Shown: positions 16,593-26,375, counted from the stretch's first letter. The stretch is DNA of 64,000 nucleotides from Spirosoma sp. SC4-14 (GCF_037201965.1 NZ_CP147518.1:4147001-4211000); one strand, 5' to 3'. Notes: generated from the letters alone by a model not told the origin. Made by a program: numbers and translations.

Positions 16593-18368
16593 GTGAACGA
16601 ACAACAGAAAAGCGCCGATTCGTCGGTCGGCCGAATTTTCGACTGGGCCATTCTCCGGCGGCTATACTCTTTCGTAAAGCCATACCAATCCCGTTTCTAT
16701 CTGCTTGTTGGCGTTATTATGCTGTCGGCTTGTCTGGCTCCACTTACGCCACTGCTGATCCGCTATACCATCGACAATGTCATTTCTGCCGGAAATTACC
16801 AGCAATTGACCGTTATGTTGATGGTAATGATTGGCGTACTGGTCGCTCAGGCCATAGTGCAGTTCTCCAATACCTATCTGTCGGGTTGGCTTGGGCAATA
16901 TATCATTCGCGATATTCGGGTGCAGTTGTACCGTAAAATTCTTCACCTCCGGTTAAAATTCTTTGACAATACCCCCATTGGGCGGCTCGTAACGCGGTCA
17001 ATCTCAGACGTCGAAACCCTGGCAGATGTCTTCAGCGAAGGCATGGCCGCCATTGCAGGCGACATTCTGCAACTCGTGCTGGTAATTGGCGTTATGTTTT
17101 ACACGGACTGGCGGCTGGCGGCCATCAGTTTGTCGACCATTCCTCTGATGTTGTTTAGCACGTATGTCTTCAAAGAAAAGATAAAAAAATCGTTTAACGA
17201 AGTTCGCACGGCCGTTGCTAACCTAAATTCCTTTGTGCAGGAACACATAACAGGCATGAACATTGTTCAGATTTTCGGCAGTGAAAATATTGAAGCCGAA
17301 AAATTCCGGGCAATCAATGCCGAACATCGCGCTGCCAACATCCGATCGATCTGGTACTATTCGGTTTATTACCCTGTGGCCGATATCATTTCAGCCGTAG
17401 CAGTAGGGTTAGTAGTCTGGTATGGTGGTACGCAAATCATTCATTCAGATGTAACATTCGGGACCGTGACGGCTTTCGTCATGTTTATCAATCTTTTTTT
17501 CCGGCCCATCCGAATGCTGGCCGACCGATTCAATACCCTCCAAATGGGGATTGTTAGTACCGATCGGATCATTAAATTGCTGGATAGCGATGAGTTTACA
17601 CTCAACAATGGCACATATGCTCCGGCAACAATCAAAGGCGAAGTAGAATTTGAGAATGTCTGGTTTGCCTATAATAACGAAGACTGGGTTCTTCGCGACA
17701 TTTCGTTTCACGTAAATGCGGGCGAAACCATTGCCTTTGTGGGCGCAACGGGTGCCGGAAAATCGTCGATTATCAACCTGCTCAGTCGATTCTACGACAT
17801 TAATAAAGGCGATATCAAAATCGATGGTATCGACGTTCACGATTATGAATTAGGGCACCTCCGCCGAAATATAGGGGTTGTTTTGCAGGACGTATTTCTA
17901 TTCTCGGATACCATTGAAAATAACATCACACTGGGCGATAAGGGAATTAGTCGGGAAAAAATGATAGAGGCTGCCAAACTGGTTGGTGTTCATGATTTTA
18001 TTGAACGACTACCGGGCGGCTACGAATACAATGTTATGGAACGGGGCTCAACACTTTCGGTTGGGCAACGACAACTTATTTCCTTTGTGCGGGCCATGGT
18101 TCAGGACCCCAAAATTATTGTTCTCGACGAAGCTACCTCCTCGGTCGATACCGAAACGGAAGAGATGATTCAGAACGCCATTGGAAAGCTGATGAAAGGT
18201 CGCACTGCCATTGTGATTGCCCACCGCCTGTCGACTATCCAGAAAGCCGATAAAATTATTGTGGTCGACAAAGGCCAAATTGTAGAACAGGGCAACCATG
18301 AAGCATTGCTTCAGCAGGAAGGTTTCTACGCCAATCTATACCGGATGCAATATAAAGAGGTGGTATAG
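16593..18368 (+). CDS. ABC exporter (fused membrane and ATPase domains, MsbA/multidrug type)
   Basis: 591 residues, probably starting at GTG 16593. The N-terminal type-1 exporter membrane domain spans six helices over about residues 25-320. The ATPase domain has Walker A GATGAGKSS near 384, Q-loop VLQDVFLF, signature LSVGQRQL near 488, and Walker B IIVLDEATSSVD near 510, with the H-loop in IVIAHRLSTI. All catalytic residues are present. It acts as a homodimer, or with a partner encoded elsewhere, in the inner membrane. The substrate (lipid, drug or peptide) is not decidable. It stands alone, closed by a perfect palindrome. Confidence 0.93.
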   Translation: MNEQQKSADSSVGRIFDWAILRRLYSFVKPYQSRFYLLVGVIMLSACLAPLTPLLIRYTIDNVISAGNYQQLTVMLMVMIGVLVAQAIVQFSNTYLSGWLGQYIIRDIRVQLYRKILHLRLKFFDNTPIGRLVTRSISDVETLADVFSEGMAAIAGDILQLVLVIGVMFYTDWRLAAISLSTIPLMLFSTYVFKEKIKKSFNEVRTAVANLNSFVQEHITGMNIVQIFGSENIEAEKFRAINAEHRAANIRSIWYYSVYYPVADIISAVAVGLVVWYGGTQIIHSDVTFGTVTAFVMFINLFFRPIRMLADRFNTLQMGIVSTDRIIKLLDSDEFTLNNGTYAPATIKGEVEFENVWFAYNNEDWVLRDISFHVNAGETIAFVGATGAGKSSIINLLSRFYDINKGDIKIDGIDVHDYELGHLRRNIGVVLQDVFLFSDTIENNITLGDKGISREKMIEAAKLVGVHDFIERLPGGYEYNVMERGSTLSVGQRQLISFVRAMVQDPKIIVLDEATSSVDTETEEMIQNAIGKLMKGRTAIVIAHRLSTIQKADKIIVVDKGQIVEQGNHEALLQQEGFYANLYRMQYKEVV

Positions 18369-18380
18369 CCTTCGTAATTC

Positions 18381-18432
18381 AGTACAACTAAATAGCTCAT
18401 CATGTCGACATGATGAGCTATTTAGTTGTACT
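18381..18432. terminator. Perfect 52-bp palindrome between convergent genes
   Basis: The sequence is its own reverse complement over 52 bases without a loop; the centre is CATGTCGACATG (18401-18412). It lies between the ABC exporter and the minus-strand gene ending at 18444, so it can terminate both. Any RNA copy would form a 24-26-bp hairpin. Confidence 0.85.
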
Positions 18433-18443
18433 ATTATCAGGAG

Positions 18444-18800
18444 TTAAGAACCCAAATTTTTCTCTTCCTCTTCAGGGCCAGCGCCCGTTATTCCTTCGGT
18501 AATTACTTTATGGGGCGCTACGTTCGGGGTTTCGTTCATGGGTCCAGGCCCGCTTCCATCAATTGCATAGGCAATTGAATCGGCCAGGTCATCGGGTGTT
18601 ATTTTCCCGGAGCCAGCCTGCTCAACGGGTTTAGGATATTGTTCACCCGCTTGCTGATCAATAATTTCTTCGTCGGCATTGGGGTCATTGTCCATAACCG
18701 AGGGCACCGTGTCGACGGGCTGCGGACTTGACCTTTGGCCGGCAGAATCAATAGAATCCGGGATCAACTGTCTCATGGCTATTGATGACTTTGTTCTCAT
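18444..18800 (-). CDS. Small acidic hypothetical protein
   Basis: 118 residues, or 110 if the second ATG (18776, MRQLIPDSIDS) is used. It is strongly acidic and rich in Pro, Gly and Glu, with low complexity towards the end (GAGPEEEEKNL). No signal peptide or domain is recognised. It lies 40 bases downstream of the CNNM/CorC gene on the same strand and may share its transcript. It is probably intrinsically disordered. Confidence 0.55.
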   Translation of the reverse strand: MRTKSSIAMRQLIPDSIDSAGQRSSPQPVDTVPSVMDNDPNADEEIIDQQAGEQYPKPVEQAGSGKITPDDLADSIAYAIDGSGPGPMNETPNVAPHKVITEGITGAGPEEEEKNLGS

Positions 18801-18839
18801 CTATAACCCGGAAACGAGCCTTGCTGTTTTTAAATCTGA

Positions 18840-20129
18840 TTATTCTCCTTCCAGTTTCCTGACAAGAATCTTATCGATACGGCTTTTATCCATATCAATA
18901 ATTTCAAACTGATAGCGCTGCCAGACAAAAGACTCGCCTGTTTGGGGTATATCTTTCAGAATATGCAGCGCAAAACCACCCAGAGTATCAAAACCTGTCA
19001 GGTCTCGTTTGGCCTGGGCCGTCATGGTAATCTCAAAAAACGAGAGAAAATCTTCAAATGGGATCTGAGCATCGATCAGATAACTTCCGTCTTCACGCTC
19101 ACGAATCTCGTAATCTGGATACGTATCGTCGTTAATATCACCCACCAGCACATCCAGAATGTCGTTCAGGGTAACGATACCCAGTATGCCTCCGTATTCA
19201 TCGACTATAATGCCGACATACTGCCGACGCTCCCGGAAACGCTCCAGCACCTGATAGGCTCGGTTATTTTCGGGAATAAATAAGGCATCGCGTTTAATTT
19301 CCATCAACCGCTCCAGTTCCGTATCCAGATCCTTTCCCAGAAAATCTTTGGTATAAATCAGTCCAACAACATCATCGACACCATCTTTACAGAGCGGGAA
19401 CACGGAGTGCTTATATTCCAGAATTTTCGCTTTGTTCTCTTCCACATCATCGTCCAGATCGAGGTAAACGATTTCCTGGCGGTTGGTCATTAGGGATGTA
19501 ATCCGGCGATCGCCCAGTTGAAAAACGTTCTGCACAATCTCCTGCTCAATTTCTTCGATAGCTCCGCCCGTGGTTCCTTCCTGAATCAGGCTTTTAATTT
19601 CCTCTTCAGTTACGGCACTTTCGTTGGGTTTTATATTAAGAATTTTCAGCAGCAGGTCGCTTGAGAAAGTAAGCAGCGAAATAAAAGGCGATGTAACCTT
19701 CGACAAAAATATCATCGGTGCTGCCATCGTTTTGGCAATACCCTCCGGATTAGAGAGCCCTATTCGCTTGGGAACCAGCTCGCCCAACACCAGCGACAGA
19801 TAGGTCAGCAGTAACAGAACCAGTACAACAGCTATCGAATGTGCATAAGGCGCCACAAACTCAACCTGAACAATATAGTTCTGAACATCAGTGGTCAGTT
19901 TATCGCCGGAGAAAATACCCAACAAAATACCAATCAGGGTAATACCAATCTGAACGGTCGATAAAAAACGATTGGGCGCATTAGATAGGTCGAGGGCTAC
20001 CTGCGCCCGCCGATCGCCGTTTTTGGCCGCAGTTTCCAGCTTGGATTTTCGGGATGAAACAAGGGCAATTTCTGACATGGAAAATACTCCATTCAGAATC
20101 GTCAGGAATAAAATAATAAGAAGTTCCAC
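18840..20129 (-). CDS. CNNM/CorC-type membrane protein with CBS pair (hemolysin C family)
   Basis: 429 residues from GTG 20129 (VELLIILFLTILNGVF). The start is supported by a TAnnTTTG promoter just upstream and by the family N-terminus; the longer open frame adds a non-homologous stretch. Order: DUF21/CNNM membrane domain of 3-4 helices (NGVFSMSEIALVSSRKSKLE at residues ~12-31), two CBS domains (about 200-320, with DVVGLIYTKDFLG and YVGIIVDEYGGILGIVTL), and a C-terminal CorC_HlyC domain (GSYLIDAQIPFEDF). Family members are implicated in Mg2+ or Co2+ efflux, with nucleotide binding at the CBS pair. Confidence 0.92.
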   Translation of the reverse strand: MELLIILFLTILNGVFSMSEIALVSSRKSKLETAAKNGDRRAQVALDLSNAPNRFLSTVQIGITLIGILLGIFSGDKLTTDVQNYIVQVEFVAPYAHSIAVVLVLLLLTYLSLVLGELVPKRIGLSNPEGIAKTMAAPMIFLSKVTSPFISLLTFSSDLLLKILNIKPNESAVTEEEIKSLIQEGTTGGAIEEIEQEIVQNVFQLGDRRITSLMTNRQEIVYLDLDDDVEENKAKILEYKHSVFPLCKDGVDDVVGLIYTKDFLGKDLDTELERLMEIKRDALFIPENNRAYQVLERFRERRQYVGIIVDEYGGILGIVTLNDILDVLVGDINDDTYPDYEIREREDGSYLIDAQIPFEDFLSFFEITMTAQAKRDLTGFDTLGGFALHILKDIPQTGESFVWQRYQFEIIDMDKSRIDKILVRKLEGE

Positions 20130-20152
20130 GAAGGGATATGGTTGGCTCGTCG

Positions 20153-20160
20153 CAAAAATA
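20153..20160 (-). promoter_or_regulatory. Promoter -7 element of the CNNM/CorC gene
   Basis: Minus-strand TATTTTTG, an exact TAnnTTTG match, 24 bases before the GTG start. It supports the shorter reading of the gene. Confidence 0.5.
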
Positions 20161-20246
20161 GTAAACGGAAATTGTTTCTGGTGGTTTAATGATACGTCAG
20201 ACCGCTGGTTTTTGCTATTTTTACACCCCGAATCGCAAACATCCCG

Positions 20247-20960
20247 ATGATTGTTTTCATAAACGACCACCCAATCCGGCTCGTTGGCCCCAAAGCGGCT
20301 TCGCACCTAACTAGTTCGTTGCACCAGCAAGCCTTCACCGATTTTGACCGAATCCTTGATGCTCGTTTAGGTATATTGAAAGAAGATGCCCTCCAGGGCC
20401 ATCTTCTGATTCTGAACACAACACCTGCCACCATCGATAAAATCTTGCTGTTGCTTCAGAAAACGAAGGCTTCGCACCTACTCTCCATTACGCTGGGTTG
20501 TCTCGATAAGGATGCCTGCGAAACGGCGATAAAAAAGCCGTTTAAAATTATTAAAGCAGCCGGAGGAGTCGTTTTTAAAGGCAATAAAATGCTGATGATA
20601 TTCCGCCGGGGTGTCTGGGATCTTCCTAAAGGGAAACTCGACGATGGCGAATCATCGCGGCAGGCGGCAGCTCGGGAGGTTGAAGAGGAAACCGGTGTTC
20701 GGGTTAGTGTGAACGAGCGTGTGTGTACTACCTGGCATACCTATGCCCTGAATGGTAGTCGCATTCTGAAACGTACCAAATGGTATCGGATGAATGCCCT
20801 CGACGATAGTCGAATGGCTCCGCAGGAAGAAGAAGATATTGAAAAAATTGGCTGGTTTGATCAGCGTCAGATCAAACTCAATCTGGCCAACTCGTTTAGC
20901 TCAATTCGTTATGTAGTCGACTCTGTCAGTGAAATAGCGAATCAATCCATTGATAAGTAG
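20247..20960 (+). CDS. Nudix hydrolase with N-terminal extension
   Basis: 237 residues. The Nudix box lies at about residues 131-153, starting GKLDDGESS and continuing AAREVEEETG; all metal-binding glutamates are present. The first ~100 residues are a separate region without a recognised fold; AAGGVVFKGNKMLMIFRRG opens the Nudix domain proper. WDLPKGKLDDGE is typical of the ADP-ribose or diadenosine-polyphosphate pyrophosphohydrolase groups. It is divergent from the CNNM gene. Confidence 0.9.
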   Translation: MIVFINDHPIRLVGPKAASHLTSSLHQQAFTDFDRILDARLGILKEDALQGHLLILNTTPATIDKILLLLQKTKASHLLSITLGCLDKDACETAIKKPFKIIKAAGGVVFKGNKMLMIFRRGVWDLPKGKLDDGESSRQAAAREVEEETGVRVSVNERVCTTWHTYALNGSRILKRTKWYRMNALDDSRMAPQEEEDIEKIGWFDQRQIKLNLANSFSSIRYVVDSVSEIANQSIDK

Positions 20961-21018
20961 CAGGGGTGTTTATATTGAGTAATTAGATCAACACTATTCC
21001 GATCACTCATTATGCCTA

Positions 21019-21489
21019 CTAACGAACAGGTTGGGCAACGAGTTTGTAGGGTAAATAGTCATCTACCTGCTGGCCATAGCGGTGCAGTTCCCGAATGATA
21101 CTCGAACTGATCGGGGCCAGATGGGGCGATGTAATCAGGAAAACCGTCTCGATCTCATCGTAGATATGGCGGTTTACCTGCGAGATACCATTCTCGTACT
21201 CAAAATCGGTTGTGTTTCGTAAGCCTCTTAACAGAAAACGGGCCCCTTCATTTCGGGCAACATTCGCCGTCAGATCGTCGTAATGGATTACCCGCACGTC
21301 GGGGTAGTCGCGAAAGGCCAGTTCAATCAGATGAATCATCTGCTCCAGCGGAAAATAACGTTCCTTACGGGCATTACGCCCAACGCCAATAACGATTTCG
21401 TCGAACAAACGAAGGCCTCGTAATACAATATCCTCGTGACCTTTGGTGAACGGATCGAACGAACCGGGAAACAAAGCAATTCGCTTCAT
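21019..21489 (-). CDS. coaD: Phosphopantetheine adenylyltransferase
   Basis: 156 residues from MKRIALFPGSFDPFTKGHED; the frame extends 17 residues further without homology. It transfers AMP from ATP to 4'-phosphopantetheine in coenzyme A synthesis. The nucleotidyltransferase TxGH motif (PFTKGH) and the ISSSIIRELH motif near the C-terminus are both present, along with GVGRNARKERYF. It follows the DUF3822 gene by 66 bases on the same strand, an arrangement common in Bacteroidota. Confidence 0.95.
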   Translation of the reverse strand: MKRIALFPGSFDPFTKGHEDIVLRGLRLFDEIVIGVGRNARKERYFPLEQMIHLIELAFRDYPDVRVIHYDDLTANVARNEGARFLLRGLRNTTDFEYENGISQVNRHIYDEIETVFLITSPHLAPISSSIIRELHRYGQQVDDYLPYKLVAQPVR

Positions 21490-21555
21490 AAGTAATGGCA
21501 AACGATTGAGTGAACGGATTGGCAGGGTAAAGTTATACACTCAGTTGCTTACTCG

Positions 21556-22446
21556 TTACTCACTTAGTAAAGAAAGTCCGTAAAGGCTCAAATATCGGTG
21601 TTCGGGCAGGTCGTCGAATTCATTGGCCAGTTTCAGCCCTGAAGGCGTATGACCAAATGACAGATTAGGTAGAAAGCGGCTCAATTCGGTATATGACTCG
21701 GCAAAGGGGGTAATTTCGCCATAAAGAAAAGCCGCAATTTGCCCCGGATCGAGCTCTAGTTCGTCCAGAACATACAATACATAGTAGGCCAGATCCTGAA
21801 CATTTTTGTATCCAAACCGATTGCAGTATCGCAGTTGGTGTTCTTTACGGTACAGAATTGACACAAATTCGTCCTCAAAGTATAACCAGATATTATGCGT
21901 AGTCAGCATATGCCGGTCCAGATCGGCAGTAGCCTGAATCAGTGAGGCTGTCTGATGCACAAATAGGGAGGGCTGCAATGGATAAGCTCCCGAAAAATAG
22001 TCGACCAATGGATGCTCGAGGTTAAAGATCGACAGAAATCCTTCGCCATCATGCATATAAGACTGCGCAAACTCGTGAGCAGGTAAGGCCGTACCCCGCA
22101 TGAGCGCCAGATAACTACTGGCATACTCTTTCCGAAAAAGCGGCTGTGGCACAAGCGTAAACGACGGAGAATTAACCCCTATTCGAATTTCCTGCCAGTT
22201 TCCGGCCGAAAGTACCGGATGATTCCGGAATACATCGGGTAAGACCTCGGTAAGCGGTCGTTCCGTAAGCAACGATGGAAATGTATAGTCTTCCAGATAA
22301 CTTCCCCGTCGGCGTGCATCCTGAACCATGAACCGGAACCGATCGCGCCCCACTTCGAGGCATAACACAGATTTGTCTGTTTTAGCCAGATCAAATGAAT
22401 TGGAGCGAATGGTTACGGTTGGCGAGAGGGTCACAGTTATTTGCAC
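21556..22446 (-). CDS. DUF3822 family protein
   Basis: 296 residues, start probably GTG 22446. The family is typical of Bacteroidota and often encoded directly upstream of coaD, as here. The sequence resembles an actin/ASKHA-like fold in outline (repeated beta strands such as SVLCLEVGRDRFRFMVQD and NIWLYFEDEFVSILYRK), but the function is unknown. The gene pair suggests co-transcription with coaD and a possible role connected with CoA supply or cell growth. Confidence 0.8.
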   Translation of the reverse strand: MQITVTLSPTVTIRSNSFDLAKTDKSVLCLEVGRDRFRFMVQDARRRGSYLEDYTFPSLLTERPLTEVLPDVFRNHPVLSAGNWQEIRIGVNSPSFTLVPQPLFRKEYASSYLALMRGTALPAHEFAQSYMHDGEGFLSIFNLEHPLVDYFSGAYPLQPSLFVHQTASLIQATADLDRHMLTTHNIWLYFEDEFVSILYRKEHQLRYCNRFGYKNVQDLAYYVLYVLDELELDPGQIAAFLYGEITPFAESYTELSRFLPNLSFGHTPSGLKLANEFDDLPEHRYLSLYGLSLLSE

Positions 22447-22557
22447 GGGTTCAGAGGCAACTTATGATTGAGCACTATTAAGTAAAACAGATTTCGATAC
22501 TATTAACATTTAATCGAATAAGCAAAGATTAATGCTAACAAAATAACTTAAAACAGA

Positions 22558-23043
22558 TCAGTTCAAATACCCCCGTAATCGAAACAAATCATTGAGTGAT
22601 TGGCATTGTTGAAATATAGAATGAACCTCCTGGGGCAAATAGTGTTTAATTTCCTCAAAACTCATAAACTTCATTTCGTCAATAAGCTGGTTATCAGCCT
22701 CCAGCTCAGGGTCTGTTCCCAACTGCTGTTTCCCCCCGGTTATTGTCACCCGAAAAAACAATTCTACAGCATGTAAAGGAGGGGCAATAAACTCATTTAC
22801 AAATAACAGCTCTCCAACATCAATAACCAAGCCAGTTTCTTCAGAAAATTCCCGTATTAATGCCTGCGCCGATGTTTCTCCAAACCGGACACCTCCGCCA
22901 GGCGGGCTCCAGAACGTATTGGTTTCGCTTAGCCCCCGATGCCGAACCATCAGCAACTGATCTTGCTGCCGACAGAGTCCACACACGCGAACCCGCAACT
23001 GATTTCCAAATTTTGTCAGTACCTCGTTATGAAGCGGATTCAC
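22558..23043 (-). CDS. Nudix hydrolase
   Basis: 161 residues. The Nudix box runs from GGGVRFGETSAQALIREF to SEETGL with the metal-ligand glutamates in place; WSPPGGGVRFGE is a usual entry. The protein is short and without extra domains, so substrate class (nucleoside di- or triphosphate derivative) is open. Not obviously in an operon with the CBS gene behind it (126 bases apart, same strand). Confidence 0.88.
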   Translation of the reverse strand: MNPLHNEVLTKFGNQLRVRVCGLCRQQDQLLMVRHRGLSETNTFWSPPGGGVRFGETSAQALIREFSEETGLVIDVGELLFVNEFIAPPLHAVELFFRVTITGGKQQLGTDPELEADNQLIDEMKFMSFEEIKHYLPQEVHSIFQQCQSLNDLFRLRGYLN

Positions 23044-23169
23044 TGTTCTGAGAGCGTAGGAATAGCCATTGAGGGAGGCAAAGGTAGGGAATTTTTAAGT
23101 ATTAGAAATGAGGAGATAGCAGCAGGAATAAAAGGCCAGTATTCTCGTGTCTATCTCCTCATACTACCA

Positions 23170-23604
23170 TCAATACGTTCCCGTAATGTAACTTTCCAGG
23201 GAGTCGATTCGGGTTTTCTGATCCCGAATAATGGCCGTTACAACGTCGTTAATTGAAATAATGCCGGTCAGAACACCATTGTCCATTACCGGCAGGTGCC
23301 GAATGTGGCGTTCCGACATAATTTTCATACACTCATCCAGGCTTTGCTCAGGTTCGATCGTAATCACATGGGCAGTCATTACATCGGCAACCCGCGTATC
23401 GTTTGAATGACGATCTTTCAGGATGATTTTGCGGGCATAGTCGCGCTCCGAAAATATACCCGATAGTTTCCCATCATCCACAACCAATACTGCTCCGATA
23501 TTCTTATCGGCCATGAGTCGGAGCGCTCCCAGTACTGTTTCGTCCGAGTTGACAGAATAGAGCGCATTAATCGCTTTTCCTTGAAGAATTTGACGTATTT
23601 TCAT
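23170..23604 (-). CDS. CBS-domain pair protein
   Basis: 144 residues consisting of two CBS domains: IGAVLVVDDGKLSGIFSERDYARKI and the second with HIRHLPVMDNGVLTGIISINDVV. There is no other domain. Such stand-alone CBS pairs bind adenine nucleotides and regulate partner proteins in trans; IFSERDYARKI is the form usual in this widespread family. The partner is unknown. Confidence 0.9.
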   Translation of the reverse strand: MKIRQILQGKAINALYSVNSDETVLGALRLMADKNIGAVLVVDDGKLSGIFSERDYARKIILKDRHSNDTRVADVMTAHVITIEPEQSLDECMKIMSERHIRHLPVMDNGVLTGIISINDVVTAIIRDQKTRIDSLESYITGTY

Positions 23605-23767
23605 GTGGGTGAAGGAGTTAGTGCAGCTGTGAAGTTAAAAAAAAAGCGAGAAGCAGGAAAGAAAGTATGGATAAAGAAATAAAAAATAGTAGAAAATATT
23701 TTTTTTCAGCCTAAATCAACCGTTTACACAACATTCACTTTTGCGGCTTTTTTTGTATCTTAGAAGC

Positions 23768-25258
23768 ATGAATGAAACCCAAACGGCGGCCCAATTACTC
23801 GCCAAACGCTTCCCCTACAAACCTACACTTGGGCAACAGCAATTTTTTGAGCAGATTGGTAAATTCATCGTTCAGGAAGAAGTTGAACACTATCGCGACT
23901 GTTTTTTGCTCAGAGGGTATGCCGGTACAGGAAAAACTACTCTTGTTGGCACTCTCATTAAAGTTCTTCCCCGATTTGGGTATAAATCGGTACTGCTGGC
24001 TCCTACGGGCCGGGCAGCCAAAGTAATGGCCAACTACGCCAAAAAACCAGCGCAAACCATTCACCGTAAAATTTATCGTCAGGTAGCCGAGCCGGGGTCG
24101 AGCCTGCTGGCTTTCCAACGACAGAAAAATTACCACGAAGATACCCTCTTTATTGTCGATGAAGCCTCCATGATTTCTGATGAGGCCGATTTTGGCGGTA
24201 AAGGATTATTAACCGATCTGATCGATTTTGTGTTTGAAGGGCCGGGCAACAAGCTTATGCTCATTGGCGATACGGCCCAGCTCCCACCCGTTGGCCGCGA
24301 ACTGAGCCCGGCACTCGATCGTGGCTTTCTGGCCAGTGCCTTCGACATGACCGTATATGAGCAGGAATTAACCGAAGTAATGCGGCAGGACGAAGAATCG
24401 GGCATTCTCTACAATGCGACCAATCTGCGGATGCTGCTTGGCGATGTCGAACCCACCCCGAAAGCCGTTGGGTTCGACGCGCTGCTGAACGATAGCAACG
24501 GTTCGGTACAAACCGAAATTCCGCCTATCCGTTTCAATGTTCGGTCGTTCAGCGATATCTATAAAATGCCACTTACCAAGCTGGAAGATGGCATCCGGTA
24601 TGCCTACGATAAATATGGCCGGGAAAACACAGCGATCATTTGCCGCTCCAATAAATCGGCGGTTCAATATAATCAGTTCGTGCGAAGAATGATCGACCAG
24701 TGCGAAGAAGAACTCGATGCGGGCGATATGCTGATGATTGCCCGGAATAACTACACCATTCTGGAGGAAGACTCCCCGGCGGGTTTTCTGGCCAACGGTG
24801 AATTTGCCGAAGTGCTGAAAATTCGGAATAAGGAAGAAATGCATGGCTTTCGGTTTGCTACCGTTACGCTGCGGCTGGTCGACTATGAGGAACAACCTGA
24901 TTTTGAAGCCAAAATCCTGCTCGATACGCTTCATTCTCCCGTTCCATCGCTCTCTTCCGAACAGCATAAAATGCTATACGAAAGCGTAATGAAGGACTAT
25001 TTTTATATCAAAAGCAAAAAAGAGCGTACTGAGGCCGTTCGGCGCGATCCGTATCTGAATGCATTGCAGGTAAAGTTTGCCTATGCGCTTACTTGCCATA
25101 AAGCGCAGGGTGGGCAGTGGAGCGCCGTTTTTATCGATCAGGGATTTTTGCCCGACGGCCAGGTCAACAATGAATTTGTGCGGTGGCTATATACCGCCCT
25201 AACCCGATCTACCGACGAAGCATTCCTGATGAATTTCAATCCGCAGTTTTTTGGCTAA
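23768..25258 (+). CDS. RecD-like superfamily 1 DNA helicase
   Basis: 496 residues from the ATG at 23768 (MNETQTAAQLLAKRF). Walker A is RGYAGTGKTTLVG, motif II VDEASMIS, motif III GDTAQLPPVG, and the C-terminal half has the UvrD_C_2-type motif ALTCHKAQGGQWSAVFID followed by WLYTALTRS. This is the AAA_30/RecD2-type ATP-dependent helicase found as a stand-alone gene in Bacteroidota (annotated as exodeoxyribonuclease V subunit or Dda/Pif1-like helicase). It acts on DNA in the cytosol; the exact repair pathway is not evident from the neighbours. Confidence 0.9.
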   Translation: MNETQTAAQLLAKRFPYKPTLGQQQFFEQIGKFIVQEEVEHYRDCFLLRGYAGTGKTTLVGTLIKVLPRFGYKSVLLAPTGRAAKVMANYAKKPAQTIHRKIYRQVAEPGSSLLAFQRQKNYHEDTLFIVDEASMISDEADFGGKGLLTDLIDFVFEGPGNKLMLIGDTAQLPPVGRELSPALDRGFLASAFDMTVYEQELTEVMRQDEESGILYNATNLRMLLGDVEPTPKAVGFDALLNDSNGSVQTEIPPIRFNVRSFSDIYKMPLTKLEDGIRYAYDKYGRENTAIICRSNKSAVQYNQFVRRMIDQCEEELDAGDMLMIARNNYTILEEDSPAGFLANGEFAEVLKIRNKEEMHGFRFATVTLRLVDYEEQPDFEAKILLDTLHSPVPSLSSEQHKMLYESVMKDYFYIKSKKERTEAVRRDPYLNALQVKFAYALTCHKAQGGQWSAVFIDQGFLPDGQVNNEFVRWLYTALTRSTDEAFLMNFNPQFFG

Positions 25259-25387
25259 ACCGAATGGGTAAAAAATCAGTTTATAGTATTCAGTTTCCCA
25301 CAATTCGTGTATAATTGATCTAAATTCCGGTTGTAGTTATAGAACCGGATGGCCCTAACTGATTTAACAACCAACCGTTCATAGAGT

Positions 25388-26026
25388 ATGTCGATCGAAT
25401 GGATCATGAGCGCCTGTATAGGCATAGGTCTGGCTGCCTGCTGTGGCTTCCGGGTGTTTGTTCCGCTACTCATCGCCAGCATCGCAACAAAACTAGGACT
25501 GGTTGGCACTGTTGCTGGCTTTGAATGGCTCAGCAACTGGCCTACCCTTTTTGGGTTAGCTCTGGCAACGGTTTTTGAAATTGGTGGCTACTATATCCCC
25601 TGGCTCGACCACCTGCTCGATACCCTGGCAACCCCGGCTTCTATTATTGCAGGAACACTTTTGAGTACATCGTTCCTGCATATCGACAACCCGGTTCTAC
25701 ACTGGGGACTTGGACTAATGCTGGGGGGAAGTACGGCAGGCATTGTACAGGCGGGAACCAGCCTACTGAGGATTGGTTCTACAGCCACTACCGGCGGACT
25801 TGGCAATCCGGTGGTGGCTACGGGCGAAAATGTGGCGTCGGTTAGTTTATCGCTGTTTTCTATTTTTCTGCCCCTGATTGCTATCGTTATTATTGCGGCT
25901 GTCCTGATCTTTATTATCAGCCGCTTGCTTGCCAAGCGAAAAATATGGTTTACCCGAGGTTCAAACAAACCGTCGGGCGGCCCCATCTCGCAGATTCCAC
26001 GCAGTAGTAATGGTCGGGCAGTGTAA
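25388..26026 (+). CDS. DUF4126 family integral membrane protein
   Basis: 212 residues with about five hydrophobic helices. ACIGIGLAACCGFRVFVPLL near the N-terminus and GTLLSTSFLHID / GGSTAGIVQAGTSLLR in the middle are DUF4126 signatures as I recall them. The cytosolic tail is basic (LLAKRKIWFTRG). The family has no assigned function; the conserved small residues and glycines suggest a transport or channel role. It is monocistronic. Confidence 0.8.
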   Translation: MSIEWIMSACIGIGLAACCGFRVFVPLLIASIATKLGLVGTVAGFEWLSNWPTLFGLALATVFEIGGYYIPWLDHLLDTLATPASIIAGTLLSTSFLHIDNPVLHWGLGLMLGGSTAGIVQAGTSLLRIGSTATTGGLGNPVVATGENVASVSLSLFSIFLPLIAIVIIAAVLIFIISRLLAKRKIWFTRGSNKPSGGPISQIPRSSNGRAV

Positions 26027-26375
26027 CACCATAAAAATCTGTCAGTTACCTCTGACAATCTAGCCCATATACAGTTAGCCTGGTCAGCCATAATTTGCAC
26101 GTTTCCCCGAGCGGCCAGATAACTACACTCGTAGATTCAAAAACGCATTAAGATCAAGTCAGAAATGGCAAATTCCTTTATTCTCCTGGTTTTGAAGAGT
26201 AGTACCTCTCAACCTACATTACAAATGTCAAACTAGAGCGCCTTAAGTTGGCAGAAGGCACCAATTCAGTTTGCATTGAAAGGTCGACTTTATATCAAAG
26301 CTATTCAGGCTGCTTTGGCGGAACTAAGGCTTATACAACAAAACAATCTGCGGACAAACTACTGCCTGCGTAACT
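26027..26375. other. Non-coding gap with a degenerate open stretch
   Basis: No complete gene is visible in about 350 bases. On the plus strand between about 26231 and 26384 a frame without a start codon reads APIQFALKGRLYIKAI then QAALAELRLIQQ, which looks more protein-like than random, so the gap may hold the remnant of a lost gene. No transposase signature is recognised. Confidence 0.3.

Noticed and set aside
16484..16936. 150-residue plus-strand frame overlapping the ABC exporter start
   Set aside because: It overlaps the membrane domain of the exporter in another frame and lacks homology.
24368..24967. 199-residue minus-strand frame in the helicase gene
   Set aside because: Antisense shadow without motif; the plus-strand helicase has all catalytic motifs.
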